From assembly GCA_029256085.1 (NCBI GenBank), contig JAQSYP010000010.1, positions 1-64,000 of the forward strand: a DNA stretch of 64,000 bases. Reading direction: 5' to 3'. Shown in pieces: positions 17,565-28,718 of this stretch (positions within the stretch are counted from its first letter, which is position 1; each line of letters starts with the position of its first letter). Made by a program: the position numbers and the translations under genes. The notes under the pieces are model-generated. The model saw nothing but the letters and a program-made list of their open reading frames with translations, did no database searches and was not told where the DNA came from. Source of the stretch: Caryophanales bacterium. Its GTDB lineage: Bacteria; Bacillota; Bacilli; CAJFEE01.

Positions 17565-20432
17565 ATGGAAGCTAAAAATATTGTCGTTAAAGGTGCTAGA
17601 GCACATAATCTTAAAAACATTGATGTTTCAATACCAAGGAACGAATTAGTAGTTATAACTGGACTATCTGGATCAGGTAAATCTTCTTTAGCCTTCGATA
17701 CAATTTATGCTGAAGGTCAGAGAAGATATGTTGAATCATTATCTGCATACGCAAGACAATTTTTAGGACAGATGGATAAGCCTGACGTTGATACGATAGA
17801 GGGATTATCACCAGCAATCTCTATAGATCAGAAGACAACTAGCCGAAACCCCCGTTCTACTGTTGGAACGGTTACTGAAATCTATGACTACCTAAGATTA
17901 CTGTTTGCAAGAGTAGGTAAACCAATTTGCCCGAATCACGGATTAGAGATCACTTCACAAACTGTTGAACAAATGGTTGATAGAATACTTGAATATCCTG
18001 AAAGAACAAAACTGCAAATTCTCTCACCGATTGTATCAGGCCGAAAAGGTACACACAAAAAAGTTTTTGAGGATATTAAGAAGCAAGGTTATGTCCGTGT
18101 TAGAGTTAACGGTGAAATGCACGAACTTGAAGATGAACTAGAGCTAGAAAAAAATAAGAAGCATTCTATAGAAGTTGTTATAGATAGAGTAGTTGTTAAA
18201 GAAGGAGTGGCAACTAGACTTGCTGATTCCTTAGAAGCTGCGCTTAAACTTGGTGACGGAAAGGTTATTGTTGATGTCATAGGTGAAGAGGAATTACTTT
18301 TTAGTGAAAAACATGCCTGTCCATTTTGTGGTTTTTCAATAGGGGAACTTGAGCCTAGAATGTTCTCGTTCAATAGCCCATTTGGAGCGTGTACTTCATG
18401 TGATGGGTTAGGTGCTAAGCTGGAAGTTGATCTTGATTTAATATTACCTGATAAAACTAGGTCACTAAGAGATCATGCAATAGCACCATGGGAGCCAACC
18501 TCATCACAATATTACCCAAGACTACTTGAGGCAATCTGTACGCACTTTGGTATTGATATGGATACACCAGTTGAGAAACTTTCAAACACTGATCTCGAGA
18601 AAATTTTGTTTGGAAGTGAAACGGACCAAATTTATTTTAAATATGAAAATGATTTTGGATTCCTTAAGGAGACATATATTACATTTGAAGGTGTTGTTAA
18701 AAATGTTGAAAGACGTTTTAAGGAAACATCCTCTGACTATATAAGAGAACAAATGGAAAAATATATGGCTCAACAAGATTGTCCAACTTGTAAAGGGCAC
18801 CGACTTAAAGAAGAAAGCTTATCAGTTTTAATAAACAGTAAACATATCGGACATGTAACTGAATTATCTATTAGTGATTCAATTAGTTTTTTTACTAACA
18901 TTTCATTAAGCGATAAAGATTATAATATAGCTAGATTAATCCTTAAAGAAATTTTAGAAAGACTTAATTTTCTTAATAACGTAGGACTTGAATATTTAAC
19001 GCTTGATCGAGCTGCGGGGACATTATCAGGTGGAGAGGCACAAAGAATTAGGCTCGCAACACAAATTGGTTCTAGATTAACTGGAGTCCTTTATATATTG
19101 GATGAACCATCAATCGGACTCCACCAAAGAGACAACGACCGTTTAATCTCAACACTGAAATCGATGAGGGATCTAGGAAATACACTTATAGTAGTTGAAC
19201 ACGATGAAGACACGATGCTCGCTGCAGATTATTTAATTGATATTGGTCCAGGTGCTGGAATTCATGGTGGACAAATCGTTTCTCAAGGTTCACCTACACA
19301 AGTAATGGAAGATCCGAACTCTTTGACAGGTAAATATTTATCTGGAGATAAGTTTATACCGATACCTGTTGAACGAAGAAGCAATGATGGAAGAAACATC
19401 AAAATTATTGGTGCTAATGAGAACAACCTGAAGAATGTAACGGTAAATTTTCCTTTAGGGCTTTTCATAGCAGTAACTGGAGTGTCAGGATCAGGAAAAA
19501 GTACACTAATAAACGAAATTCTTTATAAATCAGTTGCTCAAAAACTTTATAGAACAAAAGTAAGACCGGGTGAAGTGAAAGAGGTACAAGGATTAGATTA
19601 TCTTGATAAAGTAATCGACATCGATCAGTCACCAATTGGCAGAACACCACGCTCTAATCCAGCAACGTATACTAGTGTTTTTGACGACATAAGAGATGTG
19701 TTTGCACAAACAAATGAATCTAAAGTTAGAGGTTATAAAAAAGGCCGATTTAGCTTCAATGTTAAAGGCGGACGCTGTGAATCTTGTAGAGGTGACGGTA
19801 TCATTAAAATTGAAATGCACTTTTTACCGGATGTATACGTACCTTGTGAGGTTTGTCACGGAAAACGTTACAACCGTGAAACGTTAGAAGTAAAGTATAA
19901 AGGTAAAAGTGTTTCTGATGTTCTAAATATGACTGTTGAGGATGCACTAGAGTATTTTGAAAATATACCGAAAATTAAGAGGAAGCTACAAACGATATAT
20001 GATGTAGGACTAGGCTATATTCAGTTAGGTCAACCAGCTACGACACTATCTGGTGGGGAAGCACAACGTGTAAAACTTGCAGCAGAGCTTCATAAACGCT
20101 CAACTGGAAGAACCCTTTATATCCTAGATGAACCGACAACGGGACTACATGTTCACGATATTGCTAGGTTGCTAAAGGTGCTTCAAAGACTAGTTGATCA
20201 AGGTGACACAGTTTTAGTAATTGAACACAATTTAGATGTCATAAAAACAGCAGATCATATCATAGACTTAGGACCAGATGGTGGTACAAACGGTGGAATG
20301 ATTGTAGCTACTGGAACCCCTGAAGAAATATGTAAAGTGAAAGACTCGTACACTGGAAAATATCTAAAGACTGTAATAGATAGAGATAAGGAAAGAATGA
20401 AGCTGAAGACGACTAAAGTAAGCACTTCATGA
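17565..20432 (+). CDS. uvrA: excinuclease ABC subunit A
   Basis: A 955-residue damage-sensing dimer with two ABC modules: Walker [10 protein letters not shown] (about 32) and GVSGSGKST (about 640), and two signature motifs LSGGEAQR. Zinc modules are visible as CPFC...CTSC, CPTC and CESCRGDG...CEVC. It loads UvrB onto damaged DNA. Length equals the B. subtilis protein (957). The last codons overlap the possible upstream extension of yvlD. Confidence 0.98.
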   Translation: MEAKNIVVKGARAHNLKNIDVSIPRNELVVITGLSGSGKSSLAFDTIYAEGQRRYVESLSAYARQFLGQMDKPDVDTIEGLSPAISIDQKTTSRNPRSTVGTVTEIYDYLRLLFARVGKPICPNHGLEITSQTVEQMVDRILEYPERTKLQILSPIVSGRKGTHKKVFEDIKKQGYVRVRVNGEMHELEDELELEKNKKHSIEVVIDRVVVKEGVATRLADSLEAALKLGDGKVIVDVIGEEELLFSEKHACPFCGFSIGELEPRMFSFNSPFGACTSCDGLGAKLEVDLDLILPDKTRSLRDHAIAPWEPTSSQYYPRLLEAICTHFGIDMDTPVEKLSNTDLEKILFGSETDQIYFKYENDFGFLKETYITFEGVVKNVERRFKETSSDYIREQMEKYMAQQDCPTCKGHRLKEESLSVLINSKHIGHVTELSISDSISFFTNISLSDKDYNIARLILKEILERLNFLNNVGLEYLTLDRAAGTLSGGEAQRIRLATQIGSRLTGVLYILDEPSIGLHQRDNDRLISTLKSMRDLGNTLIVVEHDEDTMLAADYLIDIGPGAGIHGGQIVSQGSPTQVMEDPNSLTGKYLSGDKFIPIPVERRSNDGRNIKIIGANENNLKNVTVNFPLGLFIAVTGVSGSGKSTLINEILYKSVAQKLYRTKVRPGEVKEVQGLDYLDKVIDIDQSPIGRTPRSNPATYTSVFDDIRDVFAQTNESKVRGYKKGRFSFNVKGGRCESCRGDGIIKIEMHFLPDVYVPCEVCHGKRYNRETLEVKYKGKSVSDVLNMTVEDALEYFENIPKIKRKLQTIYDVGLGYIQLGQPATTLSGGEAQRVKLAAELHKRSTGRTLYILDEPTTGLHVHDIARLLKVLQRLVDQGDTVLVIEHNLDVIKTADHIIDLGPDGGTNGGMIVATGTPEEICKVKDSYTGKYLKTVIDRDKERMKLKTTKVSTS

Positions 20433-20449
20433 AAGGGAGAGTATCGCTA

Positions 20450-20800
20450 ATGAAAAAATTTATAATTTCACTTCTTGTTAACACTCTTGTGTTAATTGTA
20501 GTTGCTGGATATATGGATACGTTTTATATTAAAGACGTCACGACAGCTCTATTAGCAAGCGTACTTCTTGCCGCTTTAAACGTCTTTTTAAAACCTTTAT
20601 TTATTCTATTTACATTACCTATTACGATTTTCACGTTTGGGATTTTCTTAATCTTTATTAACACCTTTATGCTACTTATAGCAAGCTACTTAATGGGTGA
20701 TATCTTCCATTTCGATAATTTCTGGACGGCATTTATTGCATCGATTTTTATCTCATTATTAAGTAAGCTAATTGATATATTTTTCAAAAAAGAAGACTAA
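20450..20800 (+). CDS. yvlD: YvlD-family small membrane protein (phage holin family 4-like)
   Basis: A 116-residue protein with four hydrophobic segments covering most of its length and a basic C-terminus, matching YvlD. YvlD carries the family 4 holin-like domain but is a chromosomal gene of unknown role, placed near uvrBA in B. subtilis too. Start ATG 20450 follows AAAGGGAGA; a longer frame from 20429 would include that ribosome binding site. It ends at a terminator shared with the convergent small gene. Confidence 0.85.
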   Translation: MKKFIISLLVNTLVLIVVAGYMDTFYIKDVTTALLASVLLAALNVFLKPLFILFTLPITIFTFGIFLIFINTFMLLIASYLMGDIFHFDNFWTAFIASIFISLLSKLIDIFFKKED

Positions 20801-20806
20801 AAATAG

Positions 20807-20840
20807 AAAATGCCTTGCGTGTTTGCAAGGCATTTTTATT
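20807..20840. terminator. bidirectional terminator after yvlD
   Basis: AAAATGCCTTGC and GCAAGGCATTTT are perfect arms with T-rich sequence on both sides. It serves uvrBA-yvlD and the small minus-strand gene. Confidence 0.85.
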
Positions 20841-20982
20841 ATGCATTTTTTTTGCTATATTCGAAATTAAGTTGTCTAGTTTCAACTTTTTTATCAATCT
20901 TATCTAGGACAATCTTGTTACTTAGAATTTCTTTCTTATTAGCAGTGACAAGCTCCTGAAACGAAGTTTTTCGTGGTCTCAT
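20839..20982 (-). CDS. FbpB-family small basic protein
   Basis: A 47-residue basic protein starting MRPRKTSFQELVTANKKEIL, with the pattern of the FbpB family (Fur-regulated basic proteins, which help regulatory RNAs repress iron-rich targets in B. subtilis). AGGAAGG lies eight bases before the ATG. An extended -10 promoter (TGTTATAAT, minus strand, -10 at 21018-21023) lies upstream. No convincing Fur box was found, so iron control is not shown; a cre-like site overlaps the -35 position instead. Paralogues of this family also exist outside iron regulation. Confidence 0.75.
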   Translation of the reverse strand: MRPRKTSFQELVTANKKEILSNKIVLDKIDKKVETRQLNFEYSKKNA

Positions 20983-21017
20983 TTGCAAGCCTTCCTTTCC
21001 TGTATGATTCTAAATAA

Positions 21018-21048
21018 ATTATAACACAGAAATATGAAAACGCTATCA
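21018..21048 (-). promoter_or_regulatory. promoter of the FbpB-like gene with a cre-like CcpA site
   Basis: TATAAT with a TGn extension (minus strand, 21018-21023). The plus-strand sequence ATGAAAACGCTATCA at 21034-21048 fits the CcpA consensus WTGNAANCGNWNNCW at every position and covers the -35 region. The next gene, on the other side, is hprK, the kinase that makes the CcpA corepressors. A single 15-mer match to a degenerate consensus could be chance. Confidence 0.5.
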
Positions 21049-21187
21049 TAAATATGGAAATTTTTTGAATATTAGTATTTCAATGTAACTTAAAGAAAAA
21101 ATTAGAAAATAAACTAGATATTAGTAGTTTTTTTGTTAATAATGATAAAATAAAAGGAAATTTCTAAAACGTCTTCGGAGGAAATTA

Positions 21188-22120
21188 ATGAGCAAAGTTA
21201 CGATTAGTGATGTTATAAATAAATTCAATTTTGAAGTGGTTAGTGGAGAAGAAGGAATCTCAAAGCCGGTACTTAAAAGTGACCTATCGAGACCTGGACT
21301 TGTAATGGCAGGATTTGATGAGTATTATCCTGCGAAACGAATTCAAATTCTAGGTAAAACAGAATTAACATTTTTTGCAGGACTTAATTATGAGGACCGT
21401 CAGAACCGAATGAGCAGACTATGCCAATTGGATACTCCAGGAATCATTGTAACTAGGGGACTTGATGTTCCTGAAGAATTAATTATTGCCTCAGAGTATG
21501 CATCGGTTCCAGTAATGAAGACACCAGCAAAGTCTAGTAGAATTGAAAGTAAACTAACAAACTACCTTGAATACAAACTCGCGCCTACAACTGCAGTGCA
21601 TGGAGTGCTTATAGATATTTATGGTGTAGGTGTTCTGATTACTGGACAAAGTGGTGTTGGTAAAAGTGAAACGGCCCTAGAATTAGTAAAAAGGGGTCAT
21701 AGACTCGTTGCAGATGACTGTGTTGAAATTCATCAAGAGGAAGATGACAAGCTAGTTGGGCATGCACCTGAACTAATTGCGCATCTTTTAGAAATAAGAG
21801 GTCTTGGTATTATAAACGTAATGACACTATTTGGTGCAGGGGCAGTTAGGACGTATAAGCAAATATCGTTAATTATTAACTTAGAAAACTGGGATCCAAA
21901 TAAAGTTTACGATAGACTAGGTCTTGATGAGCAATATGTTAAAATAATAGATACAGAAATACCTAAAATGGTTGTACCTGTTAGACCAGGACGTAACTTG
22001 GCAATTATCGTTGAGGTAGCAGCTATGAATTTCCGTCTGAAGAAGTTAGGTGTAAACGCAGCAGAGCAGTTTGCGAATAAGCTTACTGATGTTATAGAAG
22101 ACGCAGAGAGAGAATTATAG
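21188..22120 (+). CDS. hprK: HPr kinase/phosphorylase
   Basis: A 310-residue bifunctional enzyme that phosphorylates HPr and Crh on Ser46 and removes the phosphate, setting carbon catabolite repression. Walker [10 protein letters not shown] (about 153-161), the HPrK signature [10 protein letters not shown] (about 202-211) and the DDCVEI segment are present. CGGAGGAA precedes the ATG. It leads the conserved hprK-lgt-yvoD-ppaX-yvoF operon, all joined with gaps of under 15 bases or overlaps. Confidence 0.97.
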   Translation: MSKVTISDVINKFNFEVVSGEEGISKPVLKSDLSRPGLVMAGFDEYYPAKRIQILGKTELTFFAGLNYEDRQNRMSRLCQLDTPGIIVTRGLDVPEELIIASEYASVPVMKTPAKSSRIESKLTNYLEYKLAPTTAVHGVLIDIYGVGVLITGQSGVGKSETALELVKRGHRLVADDCVEIHQEEDDKLVGHAPELIAHLLEIRGLGIINVMTLFGAGAVRTYKQISLIINLENWDPNKVYDRLGLDEQYVKIIDTEIPKMVVPVRPGRNLAIIVEVAAMNFRLKKLGVNAAEQFANKLTDVIEDAEREL

Positions 22121-22131
22121 GGGGAATAAAT

Positions 22132-22944
22132 TTGGAAAATACAATACAACCATTAAATAGAGTATTCTTAGAACTCGGACCAATAACTATTTATTGGTAT
22201 GGTTTAATTATTGGAACAGCAGTTTTTTTAGGATTAATGCTAGCAACAACTGAAGGCAAAAAATTAGGATTACATAAAGATTTATTTTTAGATTTAATTT
22301 TATACGCTGTCCCAATAGCGGTAATTTGTGCAAGAATTTATTATGTTTTATTTAATTTAGAATACTACACTGAAAATCCCTCAGAAATTATAAAAATTTG
22401 GAAAGGTGGAATAGCGATACACGGTGCCCTAATTGGGGCGATCGCTACCACAATCGTTTTTGCTAAGAAAAGAAACGTTTCCTTTTGGAAAATTGCTGAT
22501 ATTGCAGCACCAAGTCTTTTAATCGGACAAATGATGGGCCGTTGGGGAAATTTTATGAACCAAGAAGCACATGGTGGAGAAGTTTCTAGATCTTACCTAG
22601 AAGGATTGAACCTTCCAGAATTTATAATTAACCAGATGTATATCGAAGGTACATACTATCATCCAACATTCTTATATGAATCACTTTGGAGTGCTTGTGG
22701 AGTTATTTTACTCTTAATTTTAAGAAGAAAGAATCTATTACGTGGTGAAGTTTTTCTATCATATTTAGTTTGGTATTCTATCGGAAGATTTTTCGTAGAA
22801 CATTTACGTACTGATAGTCTTATGCTCTTTGACACTATTAGAATAGCTCAGCTTGTATCAGCGGTTACAATTATACTAGGATTATCACTAATTTTTTATA
22901 GAAGATATAGTAAAACTGAGACTAAAAGATATAATCAAATCTAA
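22132..22944 (+). CDS. lgt: prolipoprotein diacylglyceryl transferase
   Basis: A 270-residue integral membrane enzyme that adds diacylglycerol to the lipobox cysteine of prolipoproteins, such as CccB, PhnD and the nuclease in this window. It has seven hydrophobic segments and the Lgt signature [14 protein letters not shown] (about 137-150). TTG start with GGGGGAA upstream, eleven bases after hprK. Confidence 0.96.
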   Translation: MENTIQPLNRVFLELGPITIYWYGLIIGTAVFLGLMLATTEGKKLGLHKDLFLDLILYAVPIAVICARIYYVLFNLEYYTENPSEIIKIWKGGIAIHGALIGAIATTIVFAKKRNVSFWKIADIAAPSLLIGQMMGRWGNFMNQEAHGGEVSRSYLEGLNLPEFIINQMYIEGTYYHPTFLYESLWSACGVILLLILRRKNLLRGEVFLSYLVWYSIGRFFVEHLRTDSLMLFDTIRIAQLVSAVTIILGLSLIFYRRYSKTETKRYNQI

Positions 22945-22947
22945 ACT

Positions 22948-23904
22948 ATGGTTACTACACTTAGAAAAGGGTTAGATGTTGGTCTAAAAACTTCGTGGTC
23001 TTTAAGTAAGGTTATATTTCCTATTACCTTTTTTGTAACAATACTACAATTCACCCCGTTTATTAATACATTAGGTAATTTACTGTCACCATTAATGAAC
23101 ATAATAGGATTGCCAGCGGAAGCTTCGTTTGCAATAGTTCTTGCATCGGTTCTAAATCTCTATGCCGGTATAGGTGCTATCTTGAGCTTAACTTTAACAG
23201 TTAAACAAGCACTAATAATCGCAGTAATGATTTCTATTTCTCATAATTTAATAGTTGAATCGTCTGTAGGTGCAAAAGTAGGGCTCAACTTCTGGATGTT
23301 GCTAATGTATCGAATAGTAATGGCAATCGTTACGGGATGGTTAATCAATGTCTTTTGGATGGGTGGACAGGAGAAGGCTGTTTTCGGTTTTATTTCAAAC
23401 TCAGAAGCTGTTGTTGAAGGGTATTCAAACATCATATTTTACTCGTTTAAAACAGCATTTCTAGGGATTTTTCAGCTTATAATTTTTGTTGTACCGATTA
23501 TGATTTTAATTCAAATTATGAAAGATACAGGGTGGATTAAACATTTTGTCAAGATTTTCTACCCTTTTGTGAAGATAATTGGGGCAAATCGTAATTCAAC
23601 AATGACGTTTGTTGCTGGTATGATTTTTGGTCTTGCCTATGGTGCTGGGGTTATGCTACAAGAGGCAAATGAAAATAAAATCCAAAAGAAAGATTTGTTA
23701 TTAGTTTTTCTTTTCTTATCGACTTGTCATGCAATAATTGAAGATACATTGCTGTTCATACCTTTAGGAATACCAATTTTATATTTATTACTAATTAGAA
23801 TTTTTGTCGCGCTAATTTCAACAATATTAATCTCACTTTTCATAAATCTTAAAGGAAAGTTAGTTAAAGGAGAAGTATATGAAAATAACAACAGTGCTTT
23901 TTGA
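22948..23904 (+). CDS. yvoD: YvoD-like nucleoside-recognition domain membrane protein
   Basis: A 318-residue protein with about eight to nine membrane segments of the Gate/nucleoside-recognition domain type, related to spore maturation proteins. Function is unknown. It starts three bases after lgt without a clear Shine-Dalgarno, so it is probably translationally coupled. Its 3' end overlaps ppaX by 26 bases. Position between lgt and ppaX matches yvoD of B. subtilis. Confidence 0.8.
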   Translation: MVTTLRKGLDVGLKTSWSLSKVIFPITFFVTILQFTPFINTLGNLLSPLMNIIGLPAEASFAIVLASVLNLYAGIGAILSLTLTVKQALIIAVMISISHNLIVESSVGAKVGLNFWMLLMYRIVMAIVTGWLINVFWMGGQEKAVFGFISNSEAVVEGYSNIIFYSFKTAFLGIFQLIIFVVPIMILIQIMKDTGWIKHFVKIFYPFVKIIGANRNSTMTFVAGMIFGLAYGAGVMLQEANENKIQKKDLLLVFLFLSTCHAIIEDTLLFIPLGIPILYLLLIRIFVALISTILISLFINLKGKLVKGEVYENNNSAF

Positions 23905-24520
23905 TTTGGATGGGACGTTAATAAATACTAACGAGCTTATAATTAAATCTTTTCTTCAAACGTTAGATACGTATTATCCAGGTAAATATTCTAGAAACGA
24001 TGTTCTTCCATTCATCGGACCTCCACTTGAAGAGTCATTTGGCACAATCGATGAGACTAAAATTGAAGAACTAGTTAAATATTATCGAGAATTTAATATA
24101 AAACACCATGATGATTTGGTTGAAGAATTTGAAGGGGTAAAGGAAACGGTAGAAATTCTTAAAGAAAAAGGATTTAAGCTTGGAGTTGTCACATCTAAAA
24201 TTCGACAGACAGTTAATATGGGACTTAATTTAACTCAACTTTCGTCTTATTTTGATGTAGTAATAACTGTTGATGATGTTCAAAAGCCAAAACCAGATCC
24301 AGAGCCAATTCTTTTCGCATTGGAAAAACTAGACTCTAAACCTGAAGAAACGATTATGGTTGGCGACATTCATTATGATATTCTAGCAGGAAAAAATGCT
24401 GGAACAAAAACAGCTGGTGTTGCTTGGACACTAAGAGGAAAAGATTATTTAAGTTCATATAATCCTGATTTCATGCTTGATACGATGACTGATTTATTAG
24501 AAATTGTTGGTGCGAAGTAA
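23879..24520 (+). CDS. ppaX: pyrophosphatase PpaX (HAD family)
   Basis: A 213-residue HAD hydrolase with motif [11 protein letters not shown] (about 8-17), motif II VTSK, and motif [13 protein letters not shown]...MVGDIHYDI. In B. subtilis PpaX hydrolyses the pyrophosphate released by HprK when it dephosphorylates P-Ser-HPr, which explains the shared operon. The start lies inside yvoD with AAAGGAG upstream. Confidence 0.92.
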   Translation: MKITTVLFDLDGTLINTNELIIKSFLQTLDTYYPGKYSRNDVLPFIGPPLEESFGTIDETKIEELVKYYREFNIKHHDDLVEEFEGVKETVEILKEKGFKLGVVTSKIRQTVNMGLNLTQLSSYFDVVITVDDVQKPKPDPEPILFALEKLDSKPEETIMVGDIHYDILAGKNAGTKTAGVAWTLRGKDYLSSYNPDFMLDTMTDLLEIVGAK

Positions 24521-24521
24521 A

Positions 24522-25004
24522 ATGCGAAAAACTGTCAGGACGGAAGTTAGCGGGTCAAACTCTCTATGGCAAGTTTATAAAACTGTATCGTTCATTAAAG
24601 TAATGAAATGCTTTGTTGTAATTCAGATTGGACGAATTACACCATTTCTTAGTGTGAAAAATTGGCTATATAGAAATTTATTAGGTATGAAAATTGGCAA
24701 AACCTCGGCCTTAGCATTAATGGTAATGCCTGATACCATGTTCCCAGAATTAATAGAAATTGGGGATAACAGCATAGTTGGATATAACACTACTATCCTA
24801 GCTCATGAGTATTTGATTAAGGAATATCGCCTAGGTAAAGTTATAATTGGCAACAATGTTATGATTGGTGCTAATAGTTTAATTCTGCCCGGGGTTGAAA
24901 TCGGAGATAATTCTATCGTTGCAGCAGGTGCTGTTGTCCATAAGAGTGTTCCATCCAACTGCTTTGCACGTGGAAATCCATTAATAATAAGTGAACTTAG
25001 TTAA
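24522..25004 (+). CDS. yvoF: YvoF-like hexapeptide-repeat acyltransferase
   Basis: A 160-residue protein with a left-handed beta-helix of hexapeptide repeats (for example IGDNSIVGYNT, VIIGNNVMIGANS, IGDNSIVAAGAVV; about 80-150), typical of O-acetyltransferases. Substrate unknown. ATG 24522 begins one base after the ppaX stop; the longer frame from 24504 lies inside ppaX and is not preferred. It is the last gene of the hprK operon. In B. subtilis the his operon follows here; it is absent. Confidence 0.82.
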   Translation: MRKTVRTEVSGSNSLWQVYKTVSFIKVMKCFVVIQIGRITPFLSVKNWLYRNLLGMKIGKTSALALMVMPDTMFPELIEIGDNSIVGYNTTILAHEYLIKEYRLGKVIIGNNVMIGANSLILPGVEIGDNSIVAAGAVVHKSVPSNCFARGNPLIISELS

Positions 25005-25012
25005 AGTACGTA

Positions 25013-25111
25013 AAAGGTTGATGTTCAAGGAGTCTGCGTTAAATACTGTGTTTCCCGGTGGAAGAGTGGGAAATCGTGCAGATTCCAAACATCAACCTTT
25101 ATATTTTTTTT
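25013..25111 (+). terminator. hprK-operon terminator with a three-tier stem
   Basis: AAAGGTTGATGTT (25013-25025) pairs perfectly with AACATCAACCTTT (25088-25100), then a T-run follows. Nested inside are GGAGTCTGC/GCAGATTCC (one G-T pair) and TTTCCC/GGGAAA. The whole 88-base unit can form one long interrupted hairpin. That is far larger than an ordinary terminator and suggests an inserted or structured element. Confidence 0.7.
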
Positions 25112-25220
25112 CAAAGTATTCGACAACTGGCAGATAAAACTCCTAAAGCGGAAGATAAACTGGCACAACAGGAAGATAAATGCCTAGTTTTTTTAGTGAT
25201 AAAAGATTTTTCCTAAGTTT

Positions 25221-25355
25221 ATGTTGATTGCAGCTAGGGTGCTCGACTCCAGCGGGAACAGCACGAGCCGAAAATCCATTTTTGCAAGTGAAACTTGCAA
25301 AAATTAGTTGAGGCCGTGCCCGCGGAAAGCGAGCGCCGAAAGTACAAATCAACAT
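25221..25355. repeat. large imperfect palindrome of the Bacillaceae intergenic type
   Basis: Outer arms ATGTTGATT/AATCAACAT, middle arms GCTCG/CGAGC and GCACG/CGTGC, and a perfect central hairpin TTTTTGCAAG/CTTGCAAAAA. The GC-rich text CCCGCGGAAAGCGAGC is characteristic of palindromic intergenic repeats that I recall from many Bacillaceae. The rest of the 470-base gap between yvoF and the TPR gene holds the terminator above and no supported gene. Confidence 0.75.
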
Positions 25356-25475
25356 TAAAATAAATTTTATACTTTTTCAGTGGCCTCGTCAGATACCCTA
25401 GAAACCTCAATAGAACCTTTTTTTATTTCCTATCTAATGTATAATTGAAAAATAAGTTACGTACTGGAGGTTCAC

Positions 25476-27017
25476 ATGACAAAATCTAATGATAGAAATG
25501 ATATGGGAATTCTTCTCACTTTTGATATAAATGATGAATTGTATTATCGAAAAGGACTTAGAGAATATAAAAACAATAATTTCCAACAAGCAATTAAATA
25601 TATCAAGAAAGCAGTAGAATTAGATCCTACAAACGATGATTACCAACTAGAGCTTGCAAACCTTTATAGCGAAGTAGGTAATTACGTTAAATCAAACGAA
25701 ATACTAAAAGATATATACAATAAAAACAAAAACATAAACGAGTGTGTATATTTAATCGCAACGAATTACGCATACCTTGGTTTATTTTACGAGGCTCAAA
25801 AATACGCAAGAAAGTATATTGAGATTGCCGATGATGGTGAATTTGTTGATGATGCTTTAGATTTACTAGAAATGATTGAGATCGAAGACGAAGATCTTGA
25901 AGAAGGGTTACTTAAGGAAGAATCACTAATTTTCAAGCAAGAACTAGCAAAGGAACTTCTTGAAAAAGGTCAACTTCAAAAAGCCGTTCAACTTTTACAA
26001 GAAATTATTAGTGAACATCCAAAGTATTGGCCGGCGTATAATAACCTAGCACTTGCCTACTTACATCTAGGTAAAACAGAAACAGCAATTGAAAAATTAA
26101 ATTATATATTAGTTAATAATGACGGTAACATACACGCCCTATGTAATCTTGTTGTAGTTTATTTTCATACTGGCGAACGTGAAAGAATGGAAGAACTATT
26201 ATATAAGCTCGAAGTAATTGAGCCGATTTATGTTGAACATCGAGTAAAATTAGGTGCAACTTTTGGTATGGTAGGAAGATATGAAAGGGCATATAGATGG
26301 CTAAGATCAGCTAAAAAACATGGCATTCAAGAAACTACTACTTTTCTATACTGGCTTGCGGTATGCTCTTACGAATTAGGTAAATACGAAATAGCAGAAA
26401 ACGCTTGGGAGAGATTATCCAAAAAACATCCAGAACATAGTCCGAAAAAACCCTGGGTATATAAGAATAGATACTCAAAGACTATGAACCAGGAATTTCC
26501 TATAGAAATGTATGTAGATGATTTTATTGCTCAAGATTTTTCAGTTGAAGAACAACTTTTAGCACTATATTTGTTAATTAGAAATGTACTTACCGAAGAA
26601 AAATCAAAAGTATCCTTAATGGATCTTATCTGTAAATCTAAAGAAATATCTCCCTTTGTTAAAGTTTTCATAGAACAGCTCGTGTCAAAGAAAGATTATC
26701 ATGAGAGTGAATATAGATTAACAGTCGAAAGAAGCATAACAATTGCCGATATTTTGTTTAATACTGTAAAATCAGAGCATAATGAGAAAATAGAATGGCT
26801 ACTTTTAGTTTGGTTCAAAACTTTTATAATCTTTTTTAAATCAACATTAATTGAAAGTGAAAAAGGTTGGGCTGGTGCATTTTATTATTTAGTGTTTAAG
26901 AAACAAGAAAAGAAAGTAACACAAAAGGAAGTTTGTGAGCTTTTCAAAATATCGGTTACAACCTTGAGGCGTTACGCTAAACTGCTTGAAGATTTGACTA
27001 CAAAAGTATACATGTAG
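25476..27017 (+). CDS. yvcD: YvcD-like TPR protein with a C-terminal helix-turn-helix
   Basis: A 513-residue cytoplasmic protein. Tetratricopeptide repeats occupy about 25-320 (for example FQQAIKYIKKAVELDPTN and LQKAVQLLQEIISEHPKYW) with an acidic linker near 125-145. The end (about 480-510, TQKEVCELFKISVTTLRRY) looks like a helix-turn-helix. Function unknown. Position before trxB matches yvcD of B. subtilis. ACTGGAGG precedes the ATG. Confidence 0.82.
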   Translation: MTKSNDRNDMGILLTFDINDELYYRKGLREYKNNNFQQAIKYIKKAVELDPTNDDYQLELANLYSEVGNYVKSNEILKDIYNKNKNINECVYLIATNYAYLGLFYEAQKYARKYIEIADDGEFVDDALDLLEMIEIEDEDLEEGLLKEESLIFKQELAKELLEKGQLQKAVQLLQEIISEHPKYWPAYNNLALAYLHLGKTETAIEKLNYILVNNDGNIHALCNLVVVYFHTGERERMEELLYKLEVIEPIYVEHRVKLGATFGMVGRYERAYRWLRSAKKHGIQETTTFLYWLAVCSYELGKYEIAENAWERLSKKHPEHSPKKPWVYKNRYSKTMNQEFPIEMYVDDFIAQDFSVEEQLLALYLLIRNVLTEEKSKVSLMDLICKSKEISPFVKVFIEQLVSKKDYHESEYRLTVERSITIADILFNTVKSEHNEKIEWLLLVWFKTFIIFFKSTLIESEKGWAGAFYYLVFKKQEKKVTQKEVCELFKISVTTLRRYAKLLEDLTTKVYM

Positions 27018-27989
<972 letters not shown>

Positions 27990-28071
27990 TTTGAAAATTT
28001 AACAATTTTGTAATCTACTTGAAACATAAATAGTGTAAAATAGGGGTTAAACAACCGACCCCCTTTTCATG

Positions 28072-28100
28072 TGCATGGGTATATCCCATGCATTTTTTTA
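28072..28100 (+). terminator. trxB terminator
   Basis: Perfect GCATGGG/CCCATGC arms around TATAT, followed by ATTTTTTTA. A weaker GGGG/CCCC pairing lies just upstream. Nothing else was found in the gap to the Nudix gene. Confidence 0.85.
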
Positions 28101-28234
28101 TTTTGTTAAAAATATGATATAAATGGCTCCATTTAGTTTATTGTAGCGTTTTCATTTTAATAGTATAATTATTTATTAAATATAAACAACAAAAAATCCC
28201 GTGGATTTGATTTATTTTAGTTGGGAGGATGTAA

Positions 28235-28687
28235 ATGCAGATTATAGTTAATTGCCTTTTAACGGATAATAATAAAGCATTACTTTTGCAAAAACCTAGA
28301 AGGAATTGGTGGGTTGCACCTGGTGGTAAGACTGAGACAGGTGAAAATATAAAAGAAGCTGTTATAAGAGAATATAAAGAAGAAACAGGTGTTATTGTAA
28401 TTAATCCAGAATTGAGAAGTGTGGCAACTTCGATAGTTATGGAAGATAACAAAATTGTTAAAGAACTATTAATTTTTACTTTCCATGCAACTAAGTATGA
28501 GGGTGAAAATTGGGATAAGTGTAAAGAAGGAATCCTTGAATGGATAGATTTAGATGAAGTTCTTAATCTAGAAATGGATGAAGGGGATCATAAGACTTTA
28601 ACCTTCATATTAAATGAAGAAGGGATTGTATATAGTTCTTATGTATATGATGAGAATTATAAACTAACAATTTCAGATGTAAATTAA
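28235..28687 (+). CDS. yvcI: Nudix hydrolase YvcI
   Basis: A 150-residue cytoplasmic pyrophosphohydrolase. The Nudix box GX5EX7REUXEEXGU is complete (GGKTETGENIKEAV at about 30 through REYKEETGV), so it should be catalytically active. Substrate is not shown. It opens the conserved yvcI-rapZ-glmR-whiA-crh cluster and has TGGGAGGA before the ATG. Confidence 0.9.
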   Translation: MQIIVNCLLTDNNKALLLQKPRRNWWVAPGGKTETGENIKEAVIREYKEETGVIVINPELRSVATSIVMEDNKIVKELLIFTFHATKYEGENWDKCKEGILEWIDLDEVLNLEMDEGDHKTLTFILNEEGIVYSSYVYDENYKLTISDVN

Positions 28688-28718
28688 GAACTAAATTTTA
28701 AAAAGGAGGATAACAGCT

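Noticed and set aside
20982-21060. Fur box before the FbpB-like gene
   Set aside because: No acceptable 7-1-7 inverted repeat could be aligned; the nearest candidate has the wrong spacing.
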